NCBI RefSeq assembly: GCF_001625695.1
Contig: NZ_AUXY01000072.1
Location: 91,162-155,161 of the forward strand
From: Pseudoalteromonas luteoviolacea H33-S
GTDB taxonomy: Bacteria; Pseudomonadota; Gammaproteobacteria; Enterobacterales; Alteromonadaceae
Length of the DNA stretch: 64,000 nt
Reading direction: 5' to 3'
Made by a program: the position numbers and the translations under genes. A model generated the notes under the pieces. That model saw only the letters and a program-made list of their open reading frames with translations, was not told the DNA's origin and did no database searches. Below are positions 26,486 to 36,074 of this stretch, piece after piece (the first letter of the stretch is position 1; each line of letters begins with the position of its first letter).

Positions 26486-26869
26486 ATGGCAGTCATTATT
26501 ATGTGTGTGTTAATTGCGGTGATTTTGCCGTATGTAGCTAAGGTACCGATTATCATTGCGGCCAATAAAGCGGGTGGCTATGACAACAAGCAGCCCAGAG
26601 CTCAGCAAGGTCAGTTATCTGGATTGGGTGCCCGTGCTGTGGCGGCACATTATAACTGTTTTGAGTCTTTAATTGTGTTTGGAGTCGCTGTTGCTGTTAC
26701 CCTCTCTACAGGGGCTACAGGCAGTGCAATTCAAAGTTTGGCTATCGCGCATATTATTGCGCGCTGTTTGTACTGTGTGTTTTATTGGACGGATTTGGAT
26801 CTACTGCGTTCTCTGAGTTGGACAGTTGGCATACTTTGCCCTATTGCCATGATAGTGATGTGCTTGTAA
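26486..26869 (+). CDS. MAPEG-family membrane protein
   Basis: The 127-residue protein has four predicted membrane helices and the bacterial MAPEG pattern: a YDNKQPR loop after the first helix, then LGARAVAAHYNCFESLIVFG (Asn and Glu conserved) and a ARCLYCVFYW segment. MAPEG proteins are trimeric inner-membrane enzymes related to glutathione S-transferases and eicosanoid synthases; bacterial members like this one have no fixed substrate. ATG 26486 follows AGGAG with good spacing; a GTG two codons earlier is less likely. It converges with rluF with 3 bp between stops. Confidence 0.88.
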   Translation: MAVIIMCVLIAVILPYVAKVPIIIAANKAGGYDNKQPRAQQGQLSGLGARAVAAHYNCFESLIVFGVAVAVTLSTGATGSAIQSLAIAHIIARCLYCVFYWTDLDLLRSLSWTVGILCPIAMIVMCL

Positions 26870-26872
26870 CTG

Positions 26873-27595
26873 TCACTGAGATGCTTGCAAGGTCAAATCA
26901 CTGATGGCGATTTGACGATATTGCCCCTCGGGTAATGCGTGTGCGTCAAGCGTTAGGTTAGCGATACGAGTTCGATGTAGGTCGACAACACGACGTTCGC
27001 AGTATTTTGCCATTTTTCTTATTTGTCTATTGAGGCCTTGTTTTAAAATGATGATAAAGGTCTTGCTGGCGACTTTCTTGACTGAGCAGGGTAACGTCAG
27101 CTGCCCATCTACAGGCACTCCTTGCGACATTTTTTGGCAAAAACTCTCATCAATTTCTCTATCAACGGTCACTCTATATTCTTTCTCTTGATGTTGGTCC
27201 GGATGGATCAGTGCATGACACAATTCTCCATCATTGGTCAGCAGCAGTAAGCCACGGCTATCTTTGTCTAATCGACCTATCGGATAAACACGTGCGCCCT
27301 TTGGTAGGTGATGCACTAAACTTGCAGGGTCTTGCTCATTTAGTTTGCAGTCTACGCCTACAGGTTTGTGATACATAAACAGGAGTTTAGGTGCCAGTCC
27401 TGTAATTTTTTTGCCTTCGACGTGTATTTCGTCTTGCTCAGTGACGTGATCAATATGATTGGCTGGGCGGCCATTGACTTGCACTACGCCTTGCTCGATG
27501 AGTCTCGATGCTTGACGCCTTGAGCAGACACCACAGTGGCTGAGGTACTTAGCTAAGCGCATGGGAGGGTGATTAATTGGTTCGCTCATAGGCAT
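26873..27595 (-). CDS. rluF: 23S rRNA pseudouridine synthase RluF-like
   Basis: The 240-residue protein has an N-terminal S4 RNA-binding domain (MRLAKYLSHCGVCSRRQA, from residue 12) and an RsuA-family catalytic domain with GRLDKDSRGLLLLTNDG. The catalytic aspartate is Asp110. Details such as HEKEYRVTVD-like and GLNRQIRKM segments are closest to RluF, which makes pseudouridine at 23S position 2604 (and U2605 weakly) in E. coli. It is shorter than E. coli RluF (290), missing the C-terminal extension. The exact target base is inferred from the family. Met3 and Met12 are alternative starts. Confidence 0.87.
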   Translation of the reverse strand: MPMSEPINHPPMRLAKYLSHCGVCSRRQASRLIEQGVVQVNGRPANHIDHVTEQDEIHVEGKKITGLAPKLLFMYHKPVGVDCKLNEQDPASLVHHLPKGARVYPIGRLDKDSRGLLLLTNDGELCHALIHPDQHQEKEYRVTVDREIDESFCQKMSQGVPVDGQLTLPCSVKKVASKTFIIILKQGLNRQIRKMAKYCERRVVDLHRTRIANLTLDAHALPEGQYRQIAISDLTLQASQ

Positions 27596-27702
27596 TTTTT
27601 AGTAACAAGGCTGGCTGGCATGATAGCAAAATTATTGGCATATGTATTGGCACTAAACCTGACGATGAAATCTTACGTATAAGGTTAATTTGGAGGCTAA
27701 AA

Positions 27703-28008
27703 ATGAAAATCACGCTCGCTGCGCTTGCAGATAAACCCATGATAGATAAATTTGTTGCTAATTCGCTCGAGCAGGCGCTGTATCAACTAACGGTGTGTTT
27801 GGGAGACACAGAATATGTAGTGGTGGATGCCAAAGGACATGCCATCAAGGCTCACAACCCGTTAGCACTGCAAAAGATAATTCAACATTTACCATACAAG
27901 GCAATGACATTACGCCATCAAAGCGCCTATGACGAAATGATTGGTCAACCGCTGAGACAAGGCAGCAATCAGCTTGAAGTCCCTTTCGGCGATAATAAGC
28001 TGTATTAG
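27703..28008 (+). CDS. Small DUF6482-family protein
   Basis: The 101-residue protein has a mixed beta-alpha pattern and ends in the family's LRHQSAYDEMIGQP motif, which I recognise from DUF6482 proteins of gammaproteobacteria. There is no signal peptide or membrane helix, so it should be cytosolic. No function is known. TTTGGAGG lies 9 bp before the ATG. The gene is divergent from rluF and seems to be a single transcript. Confidence 0.75.
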   Translation: MKITLAALADKPMIDKFVANSLEQALYQLTVCLGDTEYVVVDAKGHAIKAHNPLALQKIIQHLPYKAMTLRHQSAYDEMIGQPLRQGSNQLEVPFGDNKLY

Positions 28009-28198
28009 GTTAATGTTGAAACAATGTGTGCTTTTTTACATATTTTCGACATAAAAACTATACGATAATATTGAATACTGATATTTATCTATTTTTTGTA
28101 AGTTATTGCCTATTAAGTTTTTTATTTTTAAAGTGCGCGTCATTCATTTTTATAAATAACTTCATTTTTATTTTTTTTCACACTTTATTAAAACAATC

Positions 28199-28978
28199 AT
28201 GCGTTTTGGGGTTACACTTAATGTAACTTGGGTTAACTTGGTGTTACTTGTTGTGGAGATCAATAAATTACAGCGGCATTTAAGTCAGCGTAGTGATCTT
28301 GTACGAGTAGGTGAACCACACGAACGTGGTCACCTGATCCCCGCTCGTGCAATTTCAAAAACGAAAACGTTACTGTCATTGGGTGTAAATGATAATTGGC
28401 GCTTCGATAGAGCGTTTCAGGCCTTAAACCCTGACTGTAAAGTGGTGGCGGTCGATCATAAGCTGAGCTTATCATCTGTGCTGAGTGAAGCATTCGGCAG
28501 TGGCTTGAAGTCATTGCACAGCGCTTTGATGGGCAAATTAAAGCAAAGCAAACTGCATGCGCAGACGATACTCAATCAAGTATTGCTTTATACCTTCTAC
28601 AGCAGTCATACCCGTTTAGTGCGTCGTCGAGTGAGCAATCAAACCAATGAGTTAGACATTAGTTTGGAAACCTTGATTGCTGTTTATGGCACGCTAGATG
28701 ACAATGCGACCATGTTAAATATCACGATGGGCTGTGAGCAATCTCATTTGCTTGAGGATATTATTTCATTACAAGATATGCTCAGTGTGGTGACGATTGA
28801 GTTATCACCTTTACCTGATAGTACGTGCCAAGTTGAAGCCTTTATTGATCGCATGTCGACTTGTTTTGATATTGTACATGTCTCTAGCAATGGGGTTGAA
28901 GTGGACCAGGTTACCGAGATGGCGTGCTTAGCTGCACCACTTGAGCTGACCTTTATGAATAAGCGGCTATCCAGTTAG
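28199..28978 (+). CDS. Unrecognised protein with a FkbM/methyltransferase-like segment
   Basis: I cannot assign this protein of up to 259 residues. Around residues 58-85 it reads LLSLGVNDNWRFDRAF followed by KVVAVDHKLS. This resembles the first nucleotide-binding strand and the Asp-ended second strand of SAM-dependent methyltransferases of the FkbM kind. Later hydrophobic strands (LNITMGCEQ, VVTIELSP) could complete a Rossmann fold. The start is uncertain: ATG 28199 has no clear ribosome-binding site, and GTG 28255 is an alternative that removes a hydrophobic lead. The 190 bp upstream are unusually A+T-rich, and no partner gene is adjacent. Confidence 0.6.
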   Translation: MRFGVTLNVTWVNLVLLVVEINKLQRHLSQRSDLVRVGEPHERGHLIPARAISKTKTLLSLGVNDNWRFDRAFQALNPDCKVVAVDHKLSLSSVLSEAFGSGLKSLHSALMGKLKQSKLHAQTILNQVLLYTFYSSHTRLVRRRVSNQTNELDISLETLIAVYGTLDDNATMLNITMGCEQSHLLEDIISLQDMLSVVTIELSPLPDSTCQVEAFIDRMSTCFDIVHVSSNGVEVDQVTEMACLAAPLELTFMNKRLSS

Positions 28979-29003
28979 CTCTCCGGTTTTTATTCTTAGT
29001 CGC

Positions 29004-30155
29004 TTACCTCGGTTTTAAAATCAACTCCGCTTTGTGCTGATCTATCTCAAACTCAAAATGGCGCAAAAAATTCATCCCTAATAACCCAGGCCCATAATGT
29101 GATTGTTCCATCACACCAAATTCGAATGGGGTTTTTTGTTTGGTGCCAATCTGGATACCCGAGCTCTGGTAAAAGGGGACTTCTGTAATGCCGTTAGCAG
29201 TGCTGACACGCCTTGAATTGATATAATCAACATCATAGGCGAGCTGTTCAAATTGTGCTGCGGTTAAGGCGGTGACACTCGCACCAGTATCTATCATTAA
29301 TGCAATATCTTGACCTGCAATTTTAGCATTTAATACATAATGTTCACCGTGGCGTGCGAGTGGAATGCGCTCAACTTGTTGCGTCGCGTAATCAAGTCTA
29401 GATTTAAGCTTTGCAATGGCTTGGTGCTGTAACTGCTGAGTACTCAGTTGCGCGAGTAATAGCTCTGCTTCTACGGTATTGTTAAGCGCCAGATGCGCTT
29501 CAACGATGGCTGCAACAATAACCATATTGTTGGGCTGTTCACTGAGCCATATCTGGCCTTGGTCAATGATTTCATGCCAATTGCTTTGTGTTTTAAGTTG
29601 CTTTAGCTGCTGTGCAATTAATTGCGTGAGAATATCTTGCAGTTGTGTATATTCAGGGTAAAGGTGGAGTAATTTGAGGTATCTATATATGGCTTCGTTG
29701 TGCTCATCAAGAGCAAGATAAACATCGGCTTCTAACTGCAAAGCGATAAAGTCGTTGGGCTTTAAAGCTAAAATTCGTTGTACAAATAACAAGATATCAG
29801 ACCGCTGCTGAGTACTTTGACGATCTAGCCCTTCTCCTAATCGCCTCAGCCAAACATGCACCTGTTGTATGTGCGAGAGTGGATTCGGCGTGTTTTCCCA
29901 AAGTGCAATGGCGGTCAATATGTCACCGCGATTAAAGTGTTGTTTGGCTAAAGCTAATGGATTAATTGCTGTTGATACTGCACTGGTTGAAGGCGCGGTC
30001 ATCGAGGCGTCATTCATGGCCAATATTGTGTGGGGCGCCTTATTATCAGTACGTAAAAGTCTCTTTAAAACAGACTCTGGGCGCTGCCACTCCAAATAGA
30101 CATTGAGGGATATAGAGCACATCAGTAAAAGTTGAAGTAAATACCGCATAACCAT
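29004..30155 (-). CDS. Membrane-anchored TPR protein with retropepsin-like aspartic protease domain
   Basis: The 383-residue protein begins with a single membrane anchor (residues 4-20) and a low-complexity Ser/Thr/Ala linker. About 70-265 is helical and TPR-like, with repeating A-x-x-L-x-x-N pattern and leucine-rich pairs. The C-terminal 110 residues form a retroviral-type aspartic protease domain: the catalytic Asp289 in MIDTGAS, a flap-like VSTANG and the GLLGMNFL motif. It should face the periplasm. Bacterial retropepsin-like proteins of this type are little studied. It lies 17 bp downstream of the SDR gene in the same direction, so they may be cotranscribed. Confidence 0.82.
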   Translation of the reverse strand: MVMRYLLQLLLMCSISLNVYLEWQRPESVLKRLLRTDNKAPHTILAMNDASMTAPSTSAVSTAINPLALAKQHFNRGDILTAIALWENTPNPLSHIQQVHVWLRRLGEGLDRQSTQQRSDILLFVQRILALKPNDFIALQLEADVYLALDEHNEAIYRYLKLLHLYPEYTQLQDILTQLIAQQLKQLKTQSNWHEIIDQGQIWLSEQPNNMVIVAAIVEAHLALNNTVEAELLLAQLSTQQLQHQAIAKLKSRLDYATQQVERIPLARHGEHYVLNAKIAGQDIALMIDTGASVTALTAAQFEQLAYDVDYINSRRVSTANGITEVPFYQSSGIQIGTKQKTPFEFGVMEQSHYGPGLLGMNFLRHFEFEIDQHKAELILKPR

Positions 30156-30172
30156 GTGCTCCTTTGAAGTAA

Positions 30173-31051
30173 TTAACTTGTATGCTGACTGAGCACTTTG
30201 GCGAGTGCCGTGGCAAAATCACGTTGATGTATAATGCCCATGGTATTCAACCGTGTATCTTGCAGTGCGCAGTTATAGGGTCTTGCTGCCGTTTGTGAAG
30301 GCTCAGGCAGTGCTTCTAACCCGTTCGTATCAATATCTAATACCTTGGCGATATGAACGGCCATATCGTATTTGGTCATTGATTGATTTCCTGAGATATG
30401 AAAAATCCCGCTGTGCTTATCACGTGTTTGAGCGAGTAAATTGTTCAGAGTCAGGGCAATATCCTCTACATGTGTCGGAAAACGCACCGCCCAGTCGTCA
30501 TGTGCACTGTTGTGATTTTTCAGTACTTGCTCAGCAATGGCGGTGACCGCTGACTCGGCTAAGTATTCTACATCACCATATAAAACAGGTACTCTTACAA
30601 TGGTATGTTGTGGGCTCACGGCCAAAACAGCTTGCTCTGCCTGTGCTTTACTTTGGCCATAAAAATTCACGGGCGATCTCTGGGCGTTTTCATTATACGG
30701 CGCTGACTGTCCATTAAATACATAATCAGTGCTGATCAGCACAAATTGAATGTCTCGGTCCTTACACTGGCGTGCTAAAAACTCTGCAGCTTGAACGTTT
30801 AACGCTATCGTAGCTTGATGATCATTTTCACAAATGTCGGGTTTACGCTCTGCAGCTGCATGCACCAAAACATTAGGCTGATGAGTATCTAAAAATGTGG
30901 TTATGGCTGCTTGGTCATGTAAATCAAGTTGCTCGATGGGAGGCTTAGCTCTACTAAACCCTGTGCCAATAACGTTATTTGATTGGGACAGTATTTTAAC
31001 TAGTGCGCGTCCGAGTAATCCAGTAGCGCCTGTAACGACAATTTTATTCAT
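30173..31051 (-). CDS. SDR-family sugar-nucleotide reductase-like protein (RmlD/MAT2B type)
   Basis: The 292-residue protein is an extended short-chain dehydrogenase: the NAD(P)-binding GATGLLGRAL loop at residues 8-17, HAAAERKPD, STDYVF and the YGQSK catalytic pair near residue 140. It is most like RmlD (dTDP-4-dehydrorhamnose reductase) and the MAT2B regulatory subunit of methionine adenosyltransferase, which share this domain. No other dTDP-rhamnose gene is in the window, so a rhamnose pathway role is not supported by context. Cytosolic. It probably shares a transcript with the retropepsin-like gene. Confidence 0.82.
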   Translation of the reverse strand: MNKIVVTGATGLLGRALVKILSQSNNVIGTGFSRAKPPIEQLDLHDQAAITTFLDTHQPNVLVHAAAERKPDICENDHQATIALNVQAAEFLARQCKDRDIQFVLISTDYVFNGQSAPYNENAQRSPVNFYGQSKAQAEQAVLAVSPQHTIVRVPVLYGDVEYLAESAVTAIAEQVLKNHNSAHDDWAVRFPTHVEDIALTLNNLLAQTRDKHSGIFHISGNQSMTKYDMAVHIAKVLDIDTNGLEALPEPSQTAARPYNCALQDTRLNTMGIIHQRDFATALAKVLSQHTS

Positions 31052-31152
31052 TGTTTTCTCATCTTTTTTATCACCTGTTTATCTTAACGCTAGCATGGCA
31101 CGTACAGAAGAGGAAATGCGGTGAAATAAAAGATAAAAGCCAAGAAAGGTAG

Positions 31153-31181
31153 GATACGGCACGTCATTCTCGTGCCGTATC
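31153..31181 (-). terminator. Hairpin downstream of the peptide transporter gene
   Basis: A perfect 11-bp inverted repeat GATACGGCACG/CGTGCCGTATC (31153-31163 with 31171-31181) with a 7-nt loop lies 11 bp after the transporter stop. The T tract on the minus strand is interrupted, so it is a likely but not classic terminator. Confidence 0.6.
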
Positions 31182-31192
31182 TGCTTATGAAG

Positions 31193-32716
31193 TTAAGCGG
31201 TAGGTTGCTGCGTTTGGCCTTCCCAAATTTTCGCTCTAAAACTAAATAGCAAAATAAGGATACCGACACCGATACCAAACAAGCTGATCTGTAGGTAAAG
31301 GTTTGGAATTTGATCTACTTGCTCTGGGTCAAAGTTACCCGCCAGTAATCCTGAAATGATGTTACCGATAGAGTAAGTCAGTACAAATATCCCCATCATT
31401 TGGCCTGCAAAGCGCTTTGGTGATAATTTACTGACCGCACTTAATGCCACAGGGCTTAGGCAAAGCTCGCCGACGGTATGCAGGAAGTAAGTCGTAATAA
31501 GCCACATTGGCGCTACTTTTAAGCCTTGTGCCGCGTATTGAGAAGCGAAAAACATCACAATAAATCCTGTTGCCATAATGATCAGACCAATTGCACATTT
31601 AAGGCTGTATGAAGGGGTGATCATTCGTTTGGCAAGGTTAATCCAAAGTGCGGCAAAGAAAGGCGATAAAATAATGATGAAGAATGAGTTTGAAGATTGG
31701 AACCAGGCAGTTGGGACGGTAAAGCCAGCGATCACTCGGTCAGTATAATCTTGTGCAAATAGGTTTAAAGAGGAACCAGCTTGCTCGAAGCCGGACCAAA
31801 AACACGCTGATGCCACACAGACTAAAAACAGTGCCCATAGCTTTTTCTTTTCACCCTCATCAAGGTCGCCCGCAAAATAAATATAGCCATAATAGCCAAG
31901 GAAAATCACAGTAAAGGCAACAGCAACATATTGTGCAAGCGTAACAGGTTCGATGACGATCACACCGGCATAAGTCAGTGCGACAATCGCGGCGGTTGCT
32001 GCTAGAACAGCGCCGATTGCAAGCCACGCATTTTTACTGCCAGCGGGCGATAATGGGTGACTTGGTTTGTCACCGACACCTTCAATGTTGCCAAGCGTCA
32101 TGCGATACTGAACAAGACCGATTGCCATACCCACGGCCGCCGCGCCAAAGGCCCAGTGCCAACCGACATTTTCCATAAAGTAACCACACACCATGTAGCC
32201 AATTACCGAGCCGATATTAATGCCCATGTAGTAAATGGCGTAGCCACTGTCGCGGCGCACATCTTCACTGCTGTATAGTTGGCCGACCATGGCACTGATA
32301 TTGGGCTTTAATAAGCCTGTACCCATGGCCACTAAAATGAGGCCGATGAAAAACGTACTTTGGGCTGGAATAGCGAGCACGATATGCCCGAGCATGATGA
32401 TAATACCGCCATACCACACGGTTCGTTGACCACCAAGCAGGCGGTCAGCTATCCAACCGCCGGGTAGGCCGAGGAAATACACTGCGCCTGTGTACAAACC
32501 ATAAATCGCGGTTGCTGTGGCAACGGTGAAGGCAAGACCTTCTTCTTGTAGGCTTGCGGTCATAAATAAGACCAGCAAGGCACGCATGCCGTAGTAGCTC
32601 ATACGCTCCCACATTTCAGTGAAAAATAGGGTTGAGAGGCCTTGTGGATGACCGAAAAAACCCGTGTCTAACTTGTTGTCCGGTGACTCAGCAGAAGCTG
32701 CTTCGTGAGATGACAT
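31193..32716 (-). CDS. POT-family di/tripeptide:proton symporter
   Basis: The 507-residue protein has the POT/PTR2 signature in the first helix, FFTEMWERMSYYGMRALL, containing the ExxER proton-coupling motif. It has about 14 predicted membrane helices and later GLYTGAVYFLGLPGGWIADR and LSPVALSAVSKLSP segments. It should import di- and tripeptides with protons across the inner membrane, as DtpA/TppB do. The match to a specific E. coli paralogue is not clear, so no symbol is given. The start at 32716 has a GGAAGTC ribosome-binding site; an upstream ATG at 32755 would add 13 residues. It fits with the secreted proteases encoded in this window as a peptide scavenger. Confidence 0.92.
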   Translation of the reverse strand: MSSHEAASAESPDNKLDTGFFGHPQGLSTLFFTEMWERMSYYGMRALLVLFMTASLQEEGLAFTVATATAIYGLYTGAVYFLGLPGGWIADRLLGGQRTVWYGGIIIMLGHIVLAIPAQSTFFIGLILVAMGTGLLKPNISAMVGQLYSSEDVRRDSGYAIYYMGINIGSVIGYMVCGYFMENVGWHWAFGAAAVGMAIGLVQYRMTLGNIEGVGDKPSHPLSPAGSKNAWLAIGAVLAATAAIVALTYAGVIVIEPVTLAQYVAVAFTVIFLGYYGYIYFAGDLDEGEKKKLWALFLVCVASACFWSGFEQAGSSLNLFAQDYTDRVIAGFTVPTAWFQSSNSFFIIILSPFFAALWINLAKRMITPSYSLKCAIGLIIMATGFIVMFFASQYAAQGLKVAPMWLITTYFLHTVGELCLSPVALSAVSKLSPKRFAGQMMGIFVLTYSIGNIISGLLAGNFDPEQVDQIPNLYLQISLFGIGVGILILLFSFRAKIWEGQTQQPTA

Positions 32717-32873
32717 AATGACTTCCGATTCTGTGTTTTTATATTTGAAAGCCAATATTAGTACGTTATCTATACTGTGAATGCAAATTTAGCAGACTAA
32801 TCGCGAATTGACAGTGCCCAAATAAAGGTACCTTTTGGTTAAGTAATCGTTATTTGAGCACATTAGTTGATGC

Positions 32874-33575
32874 TTAACACAGCGCTTGAAGCTGGTGGAT
32901 ATCTGAAATTTCAATATCCGCAAGGCCCTTGTAGCCATAGGGGGTATCTTGATTATTTAACCATACGCTTTGACAGCCAGCATGGTTCGCGCCCTGTACA
33001 TCGGTATCTAAACTATCGCCAATATGTAAGATATGTGCAGGCACTATGTCTAAATCACGGCAGGCGCGCTGAAAAAGGGCATCACTTGGTTTTGCTTCAC
33101 CATCTGGCCCTGCTAAGTATACCTTTTTAAATACGCCAGCTAAGTTAAATTTGTCGACCTCGACATTACCATTGGTGATGGCAATTAAAGTGTATTTTTG
33201 GGCTAAGTTATCTAACAGAGTCAGTACAGAATCAGCAACCGTGATCTGACTTCGGGCGTCAGCAAATGCCTGATAGGCACCATGCGTATGTCGTGTGATC
33301 TCTTCCGCTGTTAAGTTTAATTGTGACAAACCATAAGCAAGTGCAACTTTTCTCCATTGTGTGACATCGCTTTGTAAGTGCGGTTGTGTTTCACCAATAT
33401 GGTGTCTGCACTCAAGCCAGTAGTCACCGCCTTTGGCTGCCCATTCAGGGATGGCTTGCAGATAACTGTGCATGGCTTTGATTGCACCGAGAATAATAGG
33501 GTGGTTATTGTAAAGTGTGTCGTCTAGGTCAAAGCTTAAGACTTTAATAGGTGTGATGGCTCGATTGAATCGCAT
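32874..33575 (-). CDS. yigB: HAD-superfamily phosphatase YigB-like
   Basis: The 233-residue protein has HAD motif I (SFDLDDTLYNN), motif II (ITNGN), Lys (AKPSDALF) and motif III (HIGDSLDTDVQGA), so the phosphatase site is complete. The C2-type cap is of YigB size. E. coli YigB dephosphorylates 5-amino-6-(5-phospho-D-ribitylamino)uracil in riboflavin synthesis, and yigB follows xerC there too, which supports the assignment. It is the last gene of the leftward lptM-lysA-dapF-DUF484-xerC-yigB run, 82 bp after xerC. Confidence 0.88.
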   Translation of the reverse strand: MRFNRAITPIKVLSFDLDDTLYNNHPIILGAIKAMHSYLQAIPEWAAKGGDYWLECRHHIGETQPHLQSDVTQWRKVALAYGLSQLNLTAEEITRHTHGAYQAFADARSQITVADSVLTLLDNLAQKYTLIAITNGNVEVDKFNLAGVFKKVYLAGPDGEAKPSDALFQRACRDLDIVPAHILHIGDSLDTDVQGANHAGCQSVWLNNQDTPYGYKGLADIEISDIHQLQALC

Positions 33576-33657
33576 AGTGCACGGTTAAGTTGGACAACAA
33601 TGTTTTTATTGTAAGCGAAAAGCTGTGCCTGAGTGAACCCAATCACATATCGCTTGG

Positions 33658-34578
33658 CTAAGGCTTTTTTTGCTTGGCTCTTGGGTGGGCTTGATCGTAC
33701 ACCTTGGCAAGATGCTGAAAATCGACATGCGTATACACTTGCGTGGCCGACAAGCTACTGTGCCCGAGCATTTCCTGGATACCGCGCAGGTCACCACTGG
33801 ACTCTAATAAATGGCTAGCAAAGGAGTGGCGTAACTTATGCGGGTGCACGTTGGCACTGATCCCTTGTTTTATGCCCCATTCTTTCATACGTGCGCGCAC
33901 ATGACGGACAGAAATACGAGTTTTGCGACTACTCACAAACAAAGCAAGCTCTTCTTCATGGGCAAACATAGGACGCAGCTTTAACCATGCGCCAATGGCT
34001 TCGCGGGCTTTACTGCCGACAGGCACCACACGCTCTTTATTGCCTTTACCCAATACACGGATCTCACCATCACGAATATCGTATAAATTGGTATTTACCA
34101 ACTCACTAATGCGCAGACCACTTGAATACATGAGCTCCATCATGGCTTTGTCACGAATAGCTAATGCGTCATCATCATCGATATCAAGTAGCTGCATCAT
34201 TTGATCAACATCGAGGTTCTTTGGCAGTGGTTTTTGAAACTTCGGGCCTTTTTGTGCTGCTGCAGGGTCATGCACACTGTCTGAGTCTGCGTGCTTAGTT
34301 TTTAGAAACTTATAGAGACTACGAATACAGCTGAGCTTGAGGTTAATGCTGCGAGGGTTGTATTGTTGTGCGCGTAATTGCATTGAAAAGCGCCGAATTA
34401 ATTCGCTGCTGACACTCGACCAGCCATGGCAATGGGGGGCGAAAAACTGTGCGGCTAAGGTTAACTGAGTTTGATATTGCGTCAGCGTGTGCGCTGAATA
34501 TTGCTTTTCATAGCGTAAATAGGCCATGAAGTCGTGAATGGGGGTTTGCCACTGAGCATTGAGCGGTATGTCGCTCAT
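33658..34578 (-). CDS. xerC: Tyrosine recombinase XerC
   Basis: The 306-residue site-specific recombinase has a core-binding SAM-like N-terminal domain (about 10-100) and a catalytic domain with Arg in SSGLRISEL, the Lys region, HPHKLRHSFASH, LGHSSLSATQVYTH and the nucleophile Tyr282. With XerD and FtsK it resolves chromosome dimers at dif. Identity as XerC rather than XerD comes from sequence and from its place in the conserved dapF-DUF484-xerC-yigB order. Its start overlaps the DUF484 stop by 4 bp, indicating translational coupling. Confidence 0.94.
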   Translation of the reverse strand: MSDIPLNAQWQTPIHDFMAYLRYEKQYSAHTLTQYQTQLTLAAQFFAPHCHGWSSVSSELIRRFSMQLRAQQYNPRSINLKLSCIRSLYKFLKTKHADSDSVHDPAAAQKGPKFQKPLPKNLDVDQMMQLLDIDDDDALAIRDKAMMELMYSSGLRISELVNTNLYDIRDGEIRVLGKGNKERVVPVGSKAREAIGAWLKLRPMFAHEEELALFVSSRKTRISVRHVRARMKEWGIKQGISANVHPHKLRHSFASHLLESSGDLRGIQEMLGHSSLSATQVYTHVDFQHLAKVYDQAHPRAKQKKP

Positions 34579-35201
34579 GCGAGCTCCTTGAGCCGTATTT
34601 GCAATGAAGAGACCAGCTCATTGACAAACAAATTACCGTTATCAGGTGAAAAGTGGTCTGCACAGTCACTGGCAAAGGCTAAAATTGCGGTGGGCTTATC
34701 ACTTGGACCAAGTAGGTAAAGGGCAACAGATTGACAGGCAAAGCCACTGAATAGCAATTTTTGCTCTTCTAAATCTAGCCGCCCCAAATAGCGAGATAAC
34801 TTGTTAAAACGTCTACTCACCAGCTCTTCTAACGTGGTGTCATAGGGGATCAACTGACACACGGAAATTTTCGGCGATTGCGATAAGGTATCAGCGAGGA
34901 TATCCGCCAACTCTTGAAAGTTCTTGCAGTACCATAGAGCACGTTGGCAATCACTAAACAATTTGAAAATGAGTTCATTTTCTCTTGCTGAGTCGATCAT
35001 GGTGCTAATTTGTTTTTTGAGCTTGGTATTTTCCTCGCGAAGTAAGCGCTGTTGCATCAAGGCGAGGTTTGGCGCACCTTGGTGCTGAACATGCAAATTC
35101 ATGTCTAACAGTAAATATGGGTGCTCAAGCAAAAAGTCCGGATTTTGCTGTAAAAATGTCATCACATCTTGGGCTGACAAATTTGTTGGGTTATTGCTCA
35201 T
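34575..35201 (-). CDS. DUF484-family protein (YigA-like)
   Basis: The 208-residue protein has the DUF484 N-terminus ([20 protein letters not shown], after a short lead), a coiled-coil segment around residues 50-85 and a GAF-like C-terminal domain. It is always found between dapF and xerC in gammaproteobacteria; the function is not known. Both ends overlap neighbours by 4 bp, so it is translated in step with dapF and xerC. It should be cytosolic. Confidence 0.9.
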   Translation of the reverse strand: MSNNPTNLSAQDVMTFLQQNPDFLLEHPYLLLDMNLHVQHQGAPNLALMQQRLLREENTKLKKQISTMIDSARENELIFKLFSDCQRALWYCKNFQELADILADTLSQSPKISVCQLIPYDTTLEELVSRRFNKLSRYLGRLDLEEQKLLFSGFACQSVALYLLGPSDKPTAILAFASDCADHFSPDNGNLFVNELVSSLQIRLKELA

Positions 35202-36028
35202 ATTGCTACCTGTCCATCAAAAACATGTTCCGCAGGGCCTGTCATTTTGACGGGCTTATTACCGCCACTCCAGCGCACTTGTAACGTGCCACCAGGTAAG
35301 TCAACACGTACCGTATCGGCTAACTTGCCTTGTGCAATGCCAACAGCCACTGCGCCACATGCACCGCTGCCGCATGCTAAAGTCTCTTGTGCACCACGCT
35401 CCCATACTCGAAGCTTGATATGCTCTCGGTTAATGATTTGCATAAAGCCGACATTAGTCCGTTTTGGAAAGCGATCATGGTGCTCTATCAGCGGTCCTAA
35501 AGTATCGACATCAGCGTTATTTATATCATCAACTTCGATAATACAGTGTGGGTTACCCATGGAGACTGCGCCACAAAAAATGGTGTGCTCATTGGCTCTT
35601 AGTACGTAAGTGAGCTCACTTTGTTGTGCTTTGAATGGAATATCTTGTGGCGCGAATTGCGGTGTCCCCATATTGACGGTGACCTGACCATCTTTTTCTG
35701 TATATAAGGTAATGTCTCCACCCTTAGTGGAGACACTGACCTTATGTTTGTTGGTGAGACCTTTCATTCTAATAAAGCGGGCAAAACAGCGCGCACCGTT
35801 GCCACATTGCTCGACTTCTGTGCCATCGGCATTAAAAATACGATAATGGAAATCTAAATCTGGGGAATAAGGCGGCTCGACCAGCAATAATTGATCGAAG
35901 CCAATGCCAAAATGTCTATCTGCGAGCTTTTTAATTTGATCGCGCGACAAAAAAACGTTTTGCGTGACGTTATCAATCACCACAAAATCGTTTCCTAAGC
36001 CATGCATTTTTGAAAAATTTACAAACAT
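35198..36028 (-). CDS. dapF: Diaminopimelate epimerase
   Basis: The 276-residue enzyme converts LL- to meso-diaminopimelate, the lysine precursor and peptidoglycan cross-linker. It uses two cysteines as general acid and base without cofactor: one in CGNGARCF (near residue 75) and one in ACGSGACG (near 218). The N-terminus [16 protein letters not shown] and both motifs are typical and the length is standard. It sits between lysA and the DUF484 gene in one operon, so meso-DAP is made and decarboxylated by adjacent genes. Confidence 0.97.
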   Translation of the reverse strand: MFVNFSKMHGLGNDFVVIDNVTQNVFLSRDQIKKLADRHFGIGFDQLLLVEPPYSPDLDFHYRIFNADGTEVEQCGNGARCFARFIRMKGLTNKHKVSVSTKGGDITLYTEKDGQVTVNMGTPQFAPQDIPFKAQQSELTYVLRANEHTIFCGAVSMGNPHCIIEVDDINNADVDTLGPLIEHHDRFPKRTNVGFMQIINREHIKLRVWERGAQETLACGSGACGAVAVGIAQGKLADTVRVDLPGGTLQVRWSGGNKPVKMTGPAEHVFDGQVAI

Positions 36029-36074
36029 ATTACCTAACTATTTAGCCGCTGAGTGCGATACAGGATCGCTGTTA

